From Planctomycetaceae bacterium (GTDB lineage: Bacteria; Planctomycetota; Planctomycetia; Planctomycetales; Planctomycetaceae): 24,072 nucleotides of DNA. The stretch's first letter is position 1, and every line of letters begins with the position of its first letter. The position numbers were made by a program, and so were the translations under genes. The notes under the pieces were generated by a model that was not told the DNA's origin, ran no database searches, and saw only the letters and a program-made list of their open reading frames with translations. The stretch is taken from the NCBI GenBank assembly GCA_041398825.1, contig JAWKTX010000027.1:1-24072 (forward strand). The letters run 5' to 3'. Below are positions 1 through 7,059 of the stretch, piece after piece.

Positions 1-171
1 GTGTCTGAGGGTTGCGGCTAACTGCAAAAAGCCTTCCGCCAGAACCACCTGTCCGACCCGATCCTTCAAAGCTTCTGTCTGCTGCTCGACCTCAATCGCC
101 GGTCCGGCAATGCATACTTCCACGGTTGCCACTTCCCGGCCATCAATCCTTACGGTAACTTCTACTTACAT
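1..171 (-). pseudogene. 5' part of an unidentified gene, start region broken
   Basis: On the minus strand, 55 codons are open from 165 to the left edge. They read VEVTVRIDGREVATVEV, then a charged helical stretch (IEVEQQTEALKDRVGQVVL), which looks like real protein. An ATG at 171-169 has a strong purine-rich ribosome site (GGGAGGG, seven bases upstream), but the next codon in this frame is TAA (168-166). The natural start therefore seems to have been lost by a point change or indel. A later GTG (for example 132-130) could still be used. A beta strand followed by a helix could suit the N-terminus of a transposase-like protein, but the piece is too short to assign. The family is unknown and most of the gene lies outside the window. 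Confidence 0.4.
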
Positions 172-352
172 GGGGGCACCCTCCCTGGTTCTGCGAGGCT
201 CCAAGCCTCATGTTGCAGGAAATATTCCCCCATCAGGGTACCCCTCTTTTCAATTCCTGCAACAACGACCTCCATTCAGCGGATGCACCCGCATCCATGC
301 CGACCGTCCGCTCGGTTTGACACGAGCAGCTTGCACTGTCGACAGTCACCGG
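172..352. other. Intergenic region between the left-edge frame and the HNH gene
   Basis: The plus-strand reading frame is open here from about 110 into the HNH gene, but its translation shows no family features and the HNH domain begins cleanly at 353. A small perfect hairpin lies at 195-209 (GAGGCT, three-base loop, AGCCTC). No convincing promoter was found. Confidence 0.4.
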
Positions 353-1258
353 ATGACGCCCGAGCAACTCAAACAAGAGATTCGACAGATCACCGTCTGG
401 AAACGCGGTGACCAGCGAGCACCGCACAAGCCGTTGCTGCTGTTGTATGCGTTGGGTCGATGTTTGAATGATGGCGAGCGATTGTTGCCGTACGGTGAGG
501 TCGATCGCGAACTTCGCCCACTGCTGATGGAGTTTGGTCCCGAACGAAAATCGTGGCACACCGAATACCCATTTCAGCGACTGGCGAACGATGGCATCTG
601 GGAATTGCAGAACGCAACGCAGCTGGAAACCAGAGCGGGAAATTCGGATGTCAAGAAATCCGAACTGCTCAAATACAAGGTCGCTGCCGGATTTACTCCC
701 GAGATTTTTGAGACGCTGCGATCCTATCCGGCGTTGATTTCGGAGTTAGCTCTGGAGATTCTCAATCAACACTTTCCGCAGACGTTTTATGCCGACCTGC
801 TGGACGCCGTTGGTCTGGAAATTCAGTTCGAGCAAACCTTACGCCGCCGTCGCGATCCCGCATTTCGCGAGCGAGTGCTGATGGCCTATCAATATCGCTG
901 TGCGGTCTGTGGCTACGATCTGCGACTGGGTTCCGTACAGGTCGCTTTGGAAGCGGCTCACATCAAATGGCATCAGGCTGGCGGCCCTGATCTGGAAACC
1001 AACGGCCTCGCCCTCTGCAGCATGCACCACAAACTCTTCGACCGCGGCGTGTTTACGCTGAACGAGGATCTGCAGCTATGCGTCTCCCAAAAAGCCAACG
1101 GCTCCACCGGCCTGAGTGAATGGCTAACTTCCTTCCACGGCTTGCCTCTGAAGGGTCCGCAGTCTCGGGATCATCTGCCGCTGAATGAACATCTGGAGTG
1201 GCATCGGAAAGAGGTGTTTCATGGGCCGGGGCGTGACGCTATATGCGTTATGCCTTAA
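353..1258 (+). CDS. HNH endonuclease with sulfur-binding domain (phosphorothioate-dependent, type IV-like)
   Basis: Predicted restriction nuclease that recognises phosphorothioate-modified DNA and cuts it with an HNH domain. The protein is 301 residues from the ATG at 353. The frame is open further upstream, but that part has no domain character. Residues about 1-155 match the ScoMcrA-type sulfur-binding domain as I recall it: RAPHKPLLLL (22-31), EYPFQRL (71-77, with the Tyr-Pro that helps form the hydrophobic sulfur pocket) and NDGIW (80-84). Residues about 165-240 form the HNH fold: zinc pair C183/C186 (CAVC), H203 in AAHI, N217, C222, and H226 in MHHKLFDRG. It is the first gene of a compact plus-strand cluster and its 3' end overlaps the next small gene. 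No Dnd or Ssp modification genes are visible, which fits a restriction enzyme acting on incoming modified DNA. Fold and catalytic type are well supported; substrate specificity is inferred from the family. Confidence 0.85.
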   Translation: MTPEQLKQEIRQITVWKRGDQRAPHKPLLLLYALGRCLNDGERLLPYGEVDRELRPLLMEFGPERKSWHTEYPFQRLANDGIWELQNATQLETRAGNSDVKKSELLKYKVAAGFTPEIFETLRSYPALISELALEILNQHFPQTFYADLLDAVGLEIQFEQTLRRRRDPAFRERVLMAYQYRCAVCGYDLRLGSVQVALEAAHIKWHQAGGPDLETNGLALCSMHHKLFDRGVFTLNEDLQLCVSQKANGSTGLSEWLTSFHGLPLKGPQSRDHLPLNEHLEWHRKEVFHGPGRDAICVMP

Positions 1259-1416
1259 TTAAAAGGAGAAATGAGGAATGGTGCGGCAACTGGCGAAACC
1301 CATTCACAGTAATGAACGCCTTCGTCGATCGTTGGCCACTGAAGGATTTGCCGTATGATCACTACATATGGTTCGATCAATTACTGCCTGCATTGTTGAC
1401 AAAGCACGGAGACTAA
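1243..1416 (+). CDS. Small 57-residue aromatic-rich protein of unknown function
   Basis: Short frame from ATG 1243 to TAA 1414-1416. It overlaps the last 16 bases of the HNH gene in another frame and ends two bases before the ATG of the DUF3883 gene at 1419. Its composition looks coding: it begins MRYALIKRRNEEWCGNWRN, is rich in Trp, Tyr and Phe, and ends with DHYIWFDQLLPALLTKHGD. A GGGGCG stretch lies about ten bases upstream of the start. I do not recognise the family. The tight fit between its two neighbours argues for a translated, coupled gene. The alternative is the last piece of a longer degraded gene, because an in-frame stop (TGA, 1234-1236) sits just upstream of the start. Confidence 0.5.
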   Translation: MRYALIKRRNEEWCGNWRNPFTVMNAFVDRWPLKDLPYDHYIWFDQLLPALLTKHGD

Positions 1417-1418
1417 AA

Positions 1419-2195
1419 ATGGAACGAAAGAATCTGGTCGGAATGCTCGCTGGCTACTACTTGTCGCGATTCGACAAAGTCGCCTATGGCCGATTTTCCG
1501 GACAATCTCACTCAGCAGTTCACAAGTATCTCGCTGAAAGAATCGGTGTCCCGGCGTCATCAGTGAAACTATGGCGCGATGAATTTGACCCGATTCATGC
1601 AAACTCTCGCCAAGGTTGGCATAAACGAAAGATGGCTCCGTCGCGGCTCCGAATGGCTGAAATGTTGGGAGGTGTTTCTGAAGTTGGGGTCTATGGACTG
1701 CTCATTGATTGTTTTGAGAATCAAGAAGCGAATGTTGTCGAGTTGCTCCGGGAAATAGATGCCCCAAGTCCGGGTTCTAATGAAAAGATTCCGACCCGTT
1801 CGCTCACCGGGGGACGCGCTGAGGAACAATTCATCAATTGGTTTCGCACGGGCAAGTCAATCTTTACGGGCCCACTGGATGATTGCCGTCTGCTACAATG
1901 CGGATACGACTTTGAAGCATTCTACGCCGGCGCACAAGCCTATATTGAAGTCAAAGGTTTGAGAGACAATAGCGGTGGTGTGCTGATGACGGATAAAGAA
2001 TGGACAACTTGCGCGGAGCTCGGTGAGCTATATTTCATGATCCTTGTTCGATCAGTTGAAGCGACACGGCCAACCATTGAAGTCTACCGAAATCCCGCGG
2101 AAACGCTGAAAGCTCGCCAAAATGTGGCTACTGTAGTTCAAGTGTCGTGGACAATTCCCAAACTGGATTCGTCACTCGCTGTCTGGGCGAATTGA
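1419..2195 (+). CDS. DUF3883 domain protein, PD-(D/E)xK nuclease-like
   Basis: Probable restriction or defence nuclease of 258 residues. The ATG at 1419 is preferred over the in-frame ATG at 1368 because GGAG lies eight bases upstream and the preceding small gene ends at 1416. The N-terminal part (1-100) is helical and holds SRFDKVAYGRF, SVKLWRDEFDP and SRQGWHKR. This is an arrangement I associate with the N-terminal domain of several restriction-type proteins, possibly DNA binding. The C-terminal part (about 130-235) is DUF3883-like: GGRAEEQF, GYDFEA with D164, AYIEVKG with E177 and K179, and the trailing MTDKEW and FMILVRSV segments. D164...E177-x-K179 fits the PD-(D/E)xK active-site pattern. 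It sits third in the restriction-like cluster. Domain assignment is good; biochemical activity is inferred. Confidence 0.75.
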   Translation: MERKNLVGMLAGYYLSRFDKVAYGRFSGQSHSAVHKYLAERIGVPASSVKLWRDEFDPIHANSRQGWHKRKMAPSRLRMAEMLGGVSEVGVYGLLIDCFENQEANVVELLREIDAPSPGSNEKIPTRSLTGGRAEEQFINWFRTGKSIFTGPLDDCRLLQCGYDFEAFYAGAQAYIEVKGLRDNSGGVLMTDKEWTTCAELGELYFMILVRSVEATRPTIEVYRNPAETLKARQNVATVVQVSWTIPKLDSSLAVWAN

Positions 2196-2219
2196 ACCCA
2201 ACACCTAAACCGCACTGTC

Positions 2220-3062
2220 ATGGGGCAACTTGCTCGATATCTTCAGGACCAGTTCATGGCACGAACACCTCGCGGTTGGTCGTGTGAGGTGGAGGCGCGG
2301 GTTTTGGATGAGCGGTTTGAAAAGTTGCTGGGGTATGCGCCGCAGGCGGATGTGTTGCTGGCGTCGAATGACGGGTTCCATCGATTGTGGATTGAGTTTG
2401 AAGTCAGTCGCGCTGATCCCGTGGCGAATCATGCGAAGTTCGCGACGGCTCATTTGTTTCAGCCGCAGAGATCGACCGACACGTTTGTGTCGATGATGAG
2501 TTCTCATGTGGCTCGCGGACGGCGAAATCTGGCAGCGAACACGGTGCTGCTGATGCGGCGAATCGGCATGAAAGCTTTCCAGACCGTGCTGCTGCCGACA
2601 ATTGAACCAGAATACATCAAACGACTGAACTCGCCGGGCAGCGATCGGGAGGCCTTGCAGTCACTTGACGTGAACGCAGAAATCGATCGAGCTCTGTCAG
2701 TGGCGCGACCTTGCTTTGATTCGGACCGGCATCAAATTCACTTTGTCGGCGAACCGCTGGACGTGGCCTGCAATGTGGCGACATGGAATCGCGAGATGCA
2801 GACAGAGTCCGGCCGCAAGCTGTGGGGACGTCGCCGAGTACGCTATTTCGTGTTTGATCCATCCACCAGTGAGTTTGCTCCGTCGAAGTTCTGTGCGTTT
2901 CTCAACGCGAAGCTCGGGGCGAACTCAGATCCGGAAGCCATCACGTTACCCATGACGATGGAGCTGTACGTATCGCTGGATGAATCCGAATCTCGCTTTG
3001 ATGGCAACAGGGCAGCGGCATCTCACAAAAAAACTGGGCATGGTGGCGATGAATCTCGATGA
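2220..3062 (+). CDS. Unrecognised PD-(D/E)xK-like protein, C-terminus possibly frameshifted
   Basis: A 280-residue protein of unknown family, 24 bases behind the DUF3883 gene on the same strand. Near the N-terminus there is ADVLL with D44, followed by LWIEFEVSRADP with E59 and E61. An acidic residue on one strand and an ExE pair on the next resembles a PD-(D/E)xK core, although the usual lysine is missing. Conserved-looking stretches follow: HAKFATAHLFQ, RGRRNLAANTVLLMRR and AFQTVLLP. No convincing ribosome site precedes the ATG at 2220, so coupling to the previous gene is likely. After about residue 258 the translation turns low-quality (SHKKTGHGGDESR), while the +1 frame becomes protein-like from about 2990 to 3204. 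The real C-terminus may therefore have been lost to a frameshift. Probably a defence-related nuclease; moderate confidence that the gene is real, low for function. Confidence 0.6.
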   Translation: MGQLARYLQDQFMARTPRGWSCEVEARVLDERFEKLLGYAPQADVLLASNDGFHRLWIEFEVSRADPVANHAKFATAHLFQPQRSTDTFVSMMSSHVARGRRNLAANTVLLMRRIGMKAFQTVLLPTIEPEYIKRLNSPGSDREALQSLDVNAEIDRALSVARPCFDSDRHQIHFVGEPLDVACNVATWNREMQTESGRKLWGRRRVRYFVFDPSTSEFAPSKFCAFLNAKLGANSDPEAITLPMTMELYVSLDESESRFDGNRAAASHKKTGHGGDESR

Positions 3063-3207
3063 GACTTCGGCAGATGAAACTCTGATGATCGGCGAGGAAC
3101 GACGTTTGTCCGTTTTGTTTCGTAATTGGCACTCAAAACATCAGGATGCTATCCAACTGGATCGATTCGGCCCGATCATTCTTCGGCCACCTGTTTGGTT
3201 TAGGTAA
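2980..3207 (+). pseudogene. Possible displaced C-terminus of the 2220-3062 gene, or a small overlapping gene
   Basis: In the frame one base off the upstream gene, the sequence reads RHLTKKLGMVAMNLDE, later SVLFRNWHSKHQDAIQLDRFGPIILRPPVWFR, ending at TAA 3205-3207. This is more protein-like than the last 20 residues of the upstream gene, which suggests an indel between about 3000 and 3020, near a seven-A run. Alternatively, a separate 52-residue product could start at ATG 3049, overlapping the upstream stop. The two options cannot be told apart from this sequence alone. Confidence 0.35.
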
Positions 3208-3274
3208 TTCATTCGATTACCTCAGGACGCATGCGACAAGATGGCCATCGGAGCCGAACTCGCCTGGAGCCTGA

Positions 3275-3469
3275 AGAACCACGACATTCCGGAAATGGCT
3301 GACAGAACTTCGTGATATGAACCCCAGTGGCGATGCTCCGCATAAACCGTTGTTGCTGACGGTGCTGAAGGCGGCGGAGCGGGATGGAGAGTTGCCGGAG
3401 GTGTTGGTGCGATCACTGAAATGGTTGTTTCAGTTCAAGTTGTTGGAGCAAGGGGTGGATAATCGGTAG
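3275..3469 (+). pseudogene. Remnant carrying a GDxAPHKPLLL motif
   Basis: An open stretch of 64 codons follows a TGA at 3272-3274 and ends at TAG 3467-3469. It contains FRKWLTELRDMNPSGDAPHKPLLLTVL and, further on, PEVLVRSLKWLFQFKLLEQG. GDAPHKPLLL closely resembles GDQRAPHKPLLLL at the start of the HNH sulfur-binding domain (353-1258), and the DNA of the shared motif also aligns (about 420-446 with 3338-3364). The only ATG is at 3317 (50 residues). It is best read as a decayed fragment of a second restriction-type protein of a related family. It is too short for a full domain and has no clear ribosome site. Confidence 0.4.
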
Positions 3470-3577
3470 AGCCAGAGGCAGAAGCCGAGTAGTAGGATAC
3501 AATTCCGCATTCTCAGCAACCAACCCGTCGTTTATGCCATTGTCTGACCGCAAGTAAATTCACCAGATGTATTCAGC
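3470..3577. other. Convergent intergenic gap
   Basis: This gap separates the decayed plus-strand fragment from the end of the minus-strand TIR gene. I see no gene and no strong terminator hairpin with a T run for either direction. Confidence 0.3.
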
Positions 3578-4186
3578 TTAATGGTCATTCTCCGGCAGCG
3601 TGGCGGATGATTCAGGCTCATCCACGGCTCTGAGCAAAGCCGTGGCCCGATCGTGTTTTAATTCAGCAGCCTTTCTGAGCCACATGATTGCCATTGGTGT
3701 GTTTTGAGGAACATTGACCCCATCCAGGAATCGAACGCCCAGTCGAAAGCACAGCTCCGCATCGGAATTTGGTCTCGTCCGACGGCCGGACTGCTGCAGC
3801 CTGAACAGACTTTCCACAAGATTTCTCCATTCAGGATGATCTGTGTTTTCTTTTCGCCACAGACGGAGATCGGCAAACTCGATATCGGAGAATTCAAGCG
3901 GCACATCACAGGTTTCTCGAAGCACCGGACAAAGCAGGCCAAGACGGAGGCCATAGCGAGCTTCAATCCGAACCCAGCGTGATTGCACAGAGGCAGCAGT
4001 CCAGATCGGAAGTACCGCAAACGAGTCATTGATGGCGATTTCGAGCTCCTGATCCCAGCACTCCCCCGCCTGAATCTTCAGATCCACAAACACCGGGATG
4101 CCATGGGCCTGAAGTGCCGTGGTCAACTCTTCTGCATGCCTCTGATCCGTTCGCTGATAGGAAATAAAAACGTGCATTCCCATCAC
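3578..4186 (-). CDS. TIR domain protein with Sel1-like C-terminal region
   Basis: A 202-residue protein. Residues about 4-120 form a bacterial TIR domain: the first strand HVFISYQRTD, a helix (HAEELTTALQAHG), VFVDLKIQAGECWDQEL around the BB loop, AVLPIWTAASVQSRWVRIEARYG, then PVL. E75 in WVRIEARYG is in the place of the catalytic glutamate of NAD-cleaving TIR enzymes. Residues about 140-188 (DAELCFRLGVRFLDG, then MAIMWLRKAAELKHDRA) look like one Sel1-type helical repeat. The start ATG overlaps the TGA of the upstream membrane-protein gene in ATGA (4183-4186), so the two are probably translationally coupled. MMGM offers alternative starts within nine bases. Known bacterial TIR proteins act in antiphage defence by degrading NAD or making cyclic ADP-ribose signals. 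That role is inferred here from the domain and the location, not shown. Confidence 0.8.
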   Translation of the reverse strand: MMGMHVFISYQRTDQRHAEELTTALQAHGIPVFVDLKIQAGECWDQELEIAINDSFAVLPIWTAASVQSRWVRIEARYGLRLGLLCPVLRETCDVPLEFSDIEFADLRLWRKENTDHPEWRNLVESLFRLQQSGRRTRPNSDAELCFRLGVRFLDGVNVPQNTPMAIMWLRKAAELKHDRATALLRAVDEPESSATLPENDH

Positions 4187-5124
4187 GTGCCGCTTTCAAT
4201 TGAGGAGTGCTGAGCCAGTTCTCGAACCGTATCCGCCAGAATCATTTGAGCGAACTCTCGAGCGATCTCAGGGAAAGTACGTTCGATTTCTGATCCGATT
4301 TCCGGAGGAATTTTATCGGCCAGTTTTGCAGGCATATTCTTCACTTCTTTGTAGATCAGGAGCCCAATCACGGGAGCAATGATCCAGAAAATCGGGATCT
4401 TGGCAGCAATCAGTGCGGGAGCCACAGTTGCAAGTACCTTCACAACAACCGCCTTGACGATTAAGGCAATCCCGACTTTCTTCAATGCCCCCATGATCAT
4501 CACTTTCATGGCGGCCGATGCGGCGATCTTACCCGCAGCTGCTGTAATCAGTCTGGCCAGCAATATCTTTCCCTGCGCCGTTAATGCGATCTTAGCGATG
4601 CTTCCCATAATGGCCTTGCCCGCCGTCGACGCCAGAAGGTCATGGGCCACCGCCGAGGTTTGATTCATAATCGGGTCGGTCGCAAAGCTCAGTGGATTAA
4701 TTCCGGCGGTCGCGAGGATCTCGCGAGTCGCCCAGATCGACTCGGATCCGACAACCCCCTGAACGGACTCTGTCACTCCATCGTAAGGTGCGATGCTCTC
4801 AGCAATTACCTTCCGAGCCGCCTCACTGTTGAGCACCTCAACAAGAGCATCCTCCGTCGCCTTAAGAATCGGCTGCGTCACGGCGCTGTCCAGTTCACCG
4901 CCCTGGAATTTGTTTCCGCGTGCGAAGGACCAAAGTGCTTCGACGTACTCACGTGAGACGTCAGGTTCAATTCGCCGTCCGGAAGGTGTGACGAATGTCA
5001 GGATTTCTGAAGCTCGTACGCTGAGGATCGTTGAACGCGTCCTCTCTTCAGTGCGCCGTCGAATTTCTGTTTGGAAGTTGGAAACCAGCTGCGACGAAAT
5101 CTCGGCGACAAAGTCAATGGCCAT
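4183..5124 (-). CDS. Membrane-associated protein coupled to the TIR gene, unknown family
   Basis: A 313-residue protein with no family I recognise. Residues 1-130 are soluble and charged (EIRRRTEERTR; PSGRRIEPDVSREYVEALWSFARG). Residues about 165-260 are long, Ala/Gly/Ile/Val-rich and strongly hydrophobic, with single lysines spaced roughly every seven to ten residues. They end in a clear transmembrane stretch, IPIFWIIAPVIGLLIY (243-258). The last 50 residues are charged and amphipathic. No signal peptide is visible. A good ribosome site (GAGGAGGG) lies about nine bases before the ATG at 5124. It is the first gene of a two-gene operon and overlaps the TIR gene by four bases. The hydrophobic part could be a pore- or membrane-damaging region, which would fit an effector partnered with a TIR sensor or signal maker, but this is inference from layout and composition. 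Confidence 0.7.
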   Translation of the reverse strand: MAIDFVAEISSQLVSNFQTEIRRRTEERTRSTILSVRASEILTFVTPSGRRIEPDVSREYVEALWSFARGNKFQGGELDSAVTQPILKATEDALVEVLNSEAARKVIAESIAPYDGVTESVQGVVGSESIWATREILATAGINPLSFATDPIMNQTSAVAHDLLASTAGKAIMGSIAKIALTAQGKILLARLITAAAGKIAASAAMKVMIMGALKKVGIALIVKAVVVKVLATVAPALIAAKIPIFWIIAPVIGLLIYKEVKNMPAKLADKIPPEIGSEIERTFPEIAREFAQMILADTVRELAQHSSIESGT

Positions 5125-5218
5125 CGAACGACACCCTCCTCGAGTTCTCTTTCAGACCGCTGTCTGTCATGATAGAACCATGAGAATTCTGAGTGAATTC
5201 AATCGGCATTTCTTATCA

Positions 5219-5751
5219 TCAGTGAAAACCATCCGGCAATCTGAATCCGGCGGACCACCTCGAGGAACAAGAGCCCTGGGAGATCAGCTGGATATTGCGA
5301 TCGCCGGGTGCCGAATCGGAAAATTGCAGGGTGACAGCCGTTTCACCGCCAACCGGAGTCTGTATCCATAACGGAGCATCTGCGCTCAGTGGTCCGTCAA
5401 CCAGAACGGTGCCGTCCTGACTGATCAATACGTTTTCATTATCCAGCAGGACACGAACGTCACTTGGGCCATCTGCCGCGTCAAGCTGCAGCAAAATCAG
5501 GTCATCCGCTCCGATCAAGCCTCGTCCGACCGGCCTCTGAATGATCCCCGCGGGGGCGTTGGACAATTGCAGACGGAAGGTCTCATCGAGTTCCGGAATA
5601 ACATCGCCAAACACAGGCACCCGAGGACACCACTGACTGATTCATAATCACCAAGGGATTCCGCCGTGCCGGCCACTGCGGTATCGTCTTCACTTGCGTA
5701 CTCCACAGACAAACAATCGAATCGGGTATCGAGTGTGCCATCGTGAATAAA
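5219..5751 (-). pseudogene. Frameshifted remnant of a Calx-beta domain surface protein
   Basis: Two minus-strand frames together encode parts of one Calx-beta domain. The upstream piece (5751 to about 5620) reads GTLDTRFDCLSVEYASEDDTAVAG, then LGDYESVSG, the typical first half. After a frame break near 5605-5625 the downstream piece continues VPVFGDVIPELDETFRLQLSNAPAG, the typical second half. The central TLTF-like strand is missing, so the break probably includes a deletion as well as a frame change. The tail (QDGTVLVDGPLSADAPLW; VTLQFSDSAPGD) resembles the repeat-rich giant extracellular proteins common in planctomycetes. A TGA (5752-5754) closes the frame upstream and no start codon or ribosome site fits. 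It is a decayed 3' fragment. Confidence 0.6.
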
Positions 5752-5801
5752 TCAAGGTGGACGCTCAGAAAGTTTTCGAGAGCAGCGACCACAGAGAAGC
5801 G

Positions 5802-6956
5802 TTACGAGTTCCTCTTCAGGACGCAGTCGACAGCAGACTGGATCGCCTTCGCGATGGATTCAACGCTGACTGAAGACTCCAGCAGGATTGGATGGTGCAG
5901 GGTCAGAAGCTGATTGTGCCAGCGTTCTGAATTTGTGAGTTCTGCGGCCTGCCGGTATCGCTTTCGACTGTGGATCAAATGCAGTGCCGGGAATCCGGGT
6001 GACAGGGTCAATTGAAGCGGACCAAACTCCGCTGTTGAGTCTTTCGGGCCCTGCAAAGCCTGTTGCTCAATCCGATCCAGCAGAGATCGCGTTGCCTCTG
6101 TTCGATCATTCAGGTGCCTCGGTGTCATGGCAACCTTATAGAATGCCGGAGCACCGTTCGTGGCCGAGTCCAATGCGGCAATGACATCGATGGCGCTGCC
6201 GGATGCAAGCAAAGATGCCAGCTGCCCGACCCGCTCCATCCGCCGTCTGTTGCGTTCATCCAGCATATGCAGTTGGGGGACCAGGACAGCGGCCTGCATT
6301 TCAGACAGGGGGTACGCGTCATTACCACGTTGCGTGTAGAGCCGGATGCGCTGCATGATGGCTGAGTTTTTTGACACCACAGCCCCGCCTCGCCCGGCGG
6401 TCAGAAGTTTGCTTCCCCCAAAACTGAATGCCCCCACATCGCCAATGGTGCCGGCTCTGCGACCATTGATCTCTGCCCCGGGGCACTGACACGCGTCTTC
6501 TACGACCGCAAATCCATGGAACCGTGCCAGATCGACAGCTTTGTCGATGTCCGCAAAGGTGCCATGAAGGTGAGAACAAATGACCGCGCGAGTTCGCTCA
6601 CTGAGAGCTTGTTCGATCTGGCTGCAATCAATGCCGGGCGAATTGAATTGCGTATCGATCAGTACCGGCGTGGCTCCCAGCGCCAGGACATTCATGAAAT
6701 TGGCTTTATAGTCGTAGGCAGCCATGATGACTTCTGTGCCCGGCTCAACGCCTACTGCTCGCAGGCAAAGCTCAATCGCAGTTGTGCCGCTGCTGCAAAG
6801 TTGAACGTTGTCCGCAAGCAGGTACTCAGCAAACTCCCTGCGGAACTGGTCACAATGGGGGCCATGGTATCTGCCCCAGGATCCATCGTGCAGCATCTGA
6901 AGGAAGACGTTTCGAATGGAATCGTCTGAAACCGGCCAAAGCGACGTGTCTAGCAT
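5802..6956 (-). CDS. DegT/DnrJ/EryC1/StrS family PLP aminotransferase
   Basis: A 384-residue sugar-type aminotransferase that would use pyridoxal phosphate to aminate a keto-sugar nucleotide, or a related dehydratase variant. Family signatures: GRYHGPHCDQFRREFAEYL near the N-terminus, CSSGTTAIELCLRA (54-67, cofactor phosphate region), VVEDACQCPGA with D154 (pyridine nitrogen contact), and GAFSFGGSKLLTAGRGG with K183 as the Schiff-base lysine. The length is usual for the family. The middle and C-terminal parts are less typical, so the substrate cannot be named. It lies downstream of rsmE on the same strand, with about 100 bases between them. The only other possible carbohydrate gene nearby is the deacetylase-like gene at 8120. 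A role in surface polysaccharide or glycoconjugate synthesis is plausible but unproven. Confidence 0.85.
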   Translation of the reverse strand: MLDTSLWPVSDDSIRNVFLQMLHDGSWGRYHGPHCDQFRREFAEYLLADNVQLCSSGTTAIELCLRAVGVEPGTEVIMAAYDYKANFMNVLALGATPVLIDTQFNSPGIDCSQIEQALSERTRAVICSHLHGTFADIDKAVDLARFHGFAVVEDACQCPGAEINGRRAGTIGDVGAFSFGGSKLLTAGRGGAVVSKNSAIMQRIRLYTQRGNDAYPLSEMQAAVLVPQLHMLDERNRRRMERVGQLASLLASGSAIDVIAALDSATNGAPAFYKVAMTPRHLNDRTEATRSLLDRIEQQALQGPKDSTAEFGPLQLTLSPGFPALHLIHSRKRYRQAAELTNSERWHNQLLTLHHPILLESSVSVESIAKAIQSAVDCVLKRNS

Positions 6957-7059
6957 AGGAGTCGTGCGAGTGTTTCTTCTGAGGTGATGGTTTGAATCGT
7001 CATTCTTCCGAAGCCCTCCATAGCCCTGAACCTGCGTGCGCAGGACAGAACATTCTGCA

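Noticed and set aside
110..352. N-terminal extension of the HNH gene
   Set aside because: The frame is open from 110, but the sequence has no domain character, the opposite strand looks coding for part of it, and the conserved domain begins at the ATG at 353.
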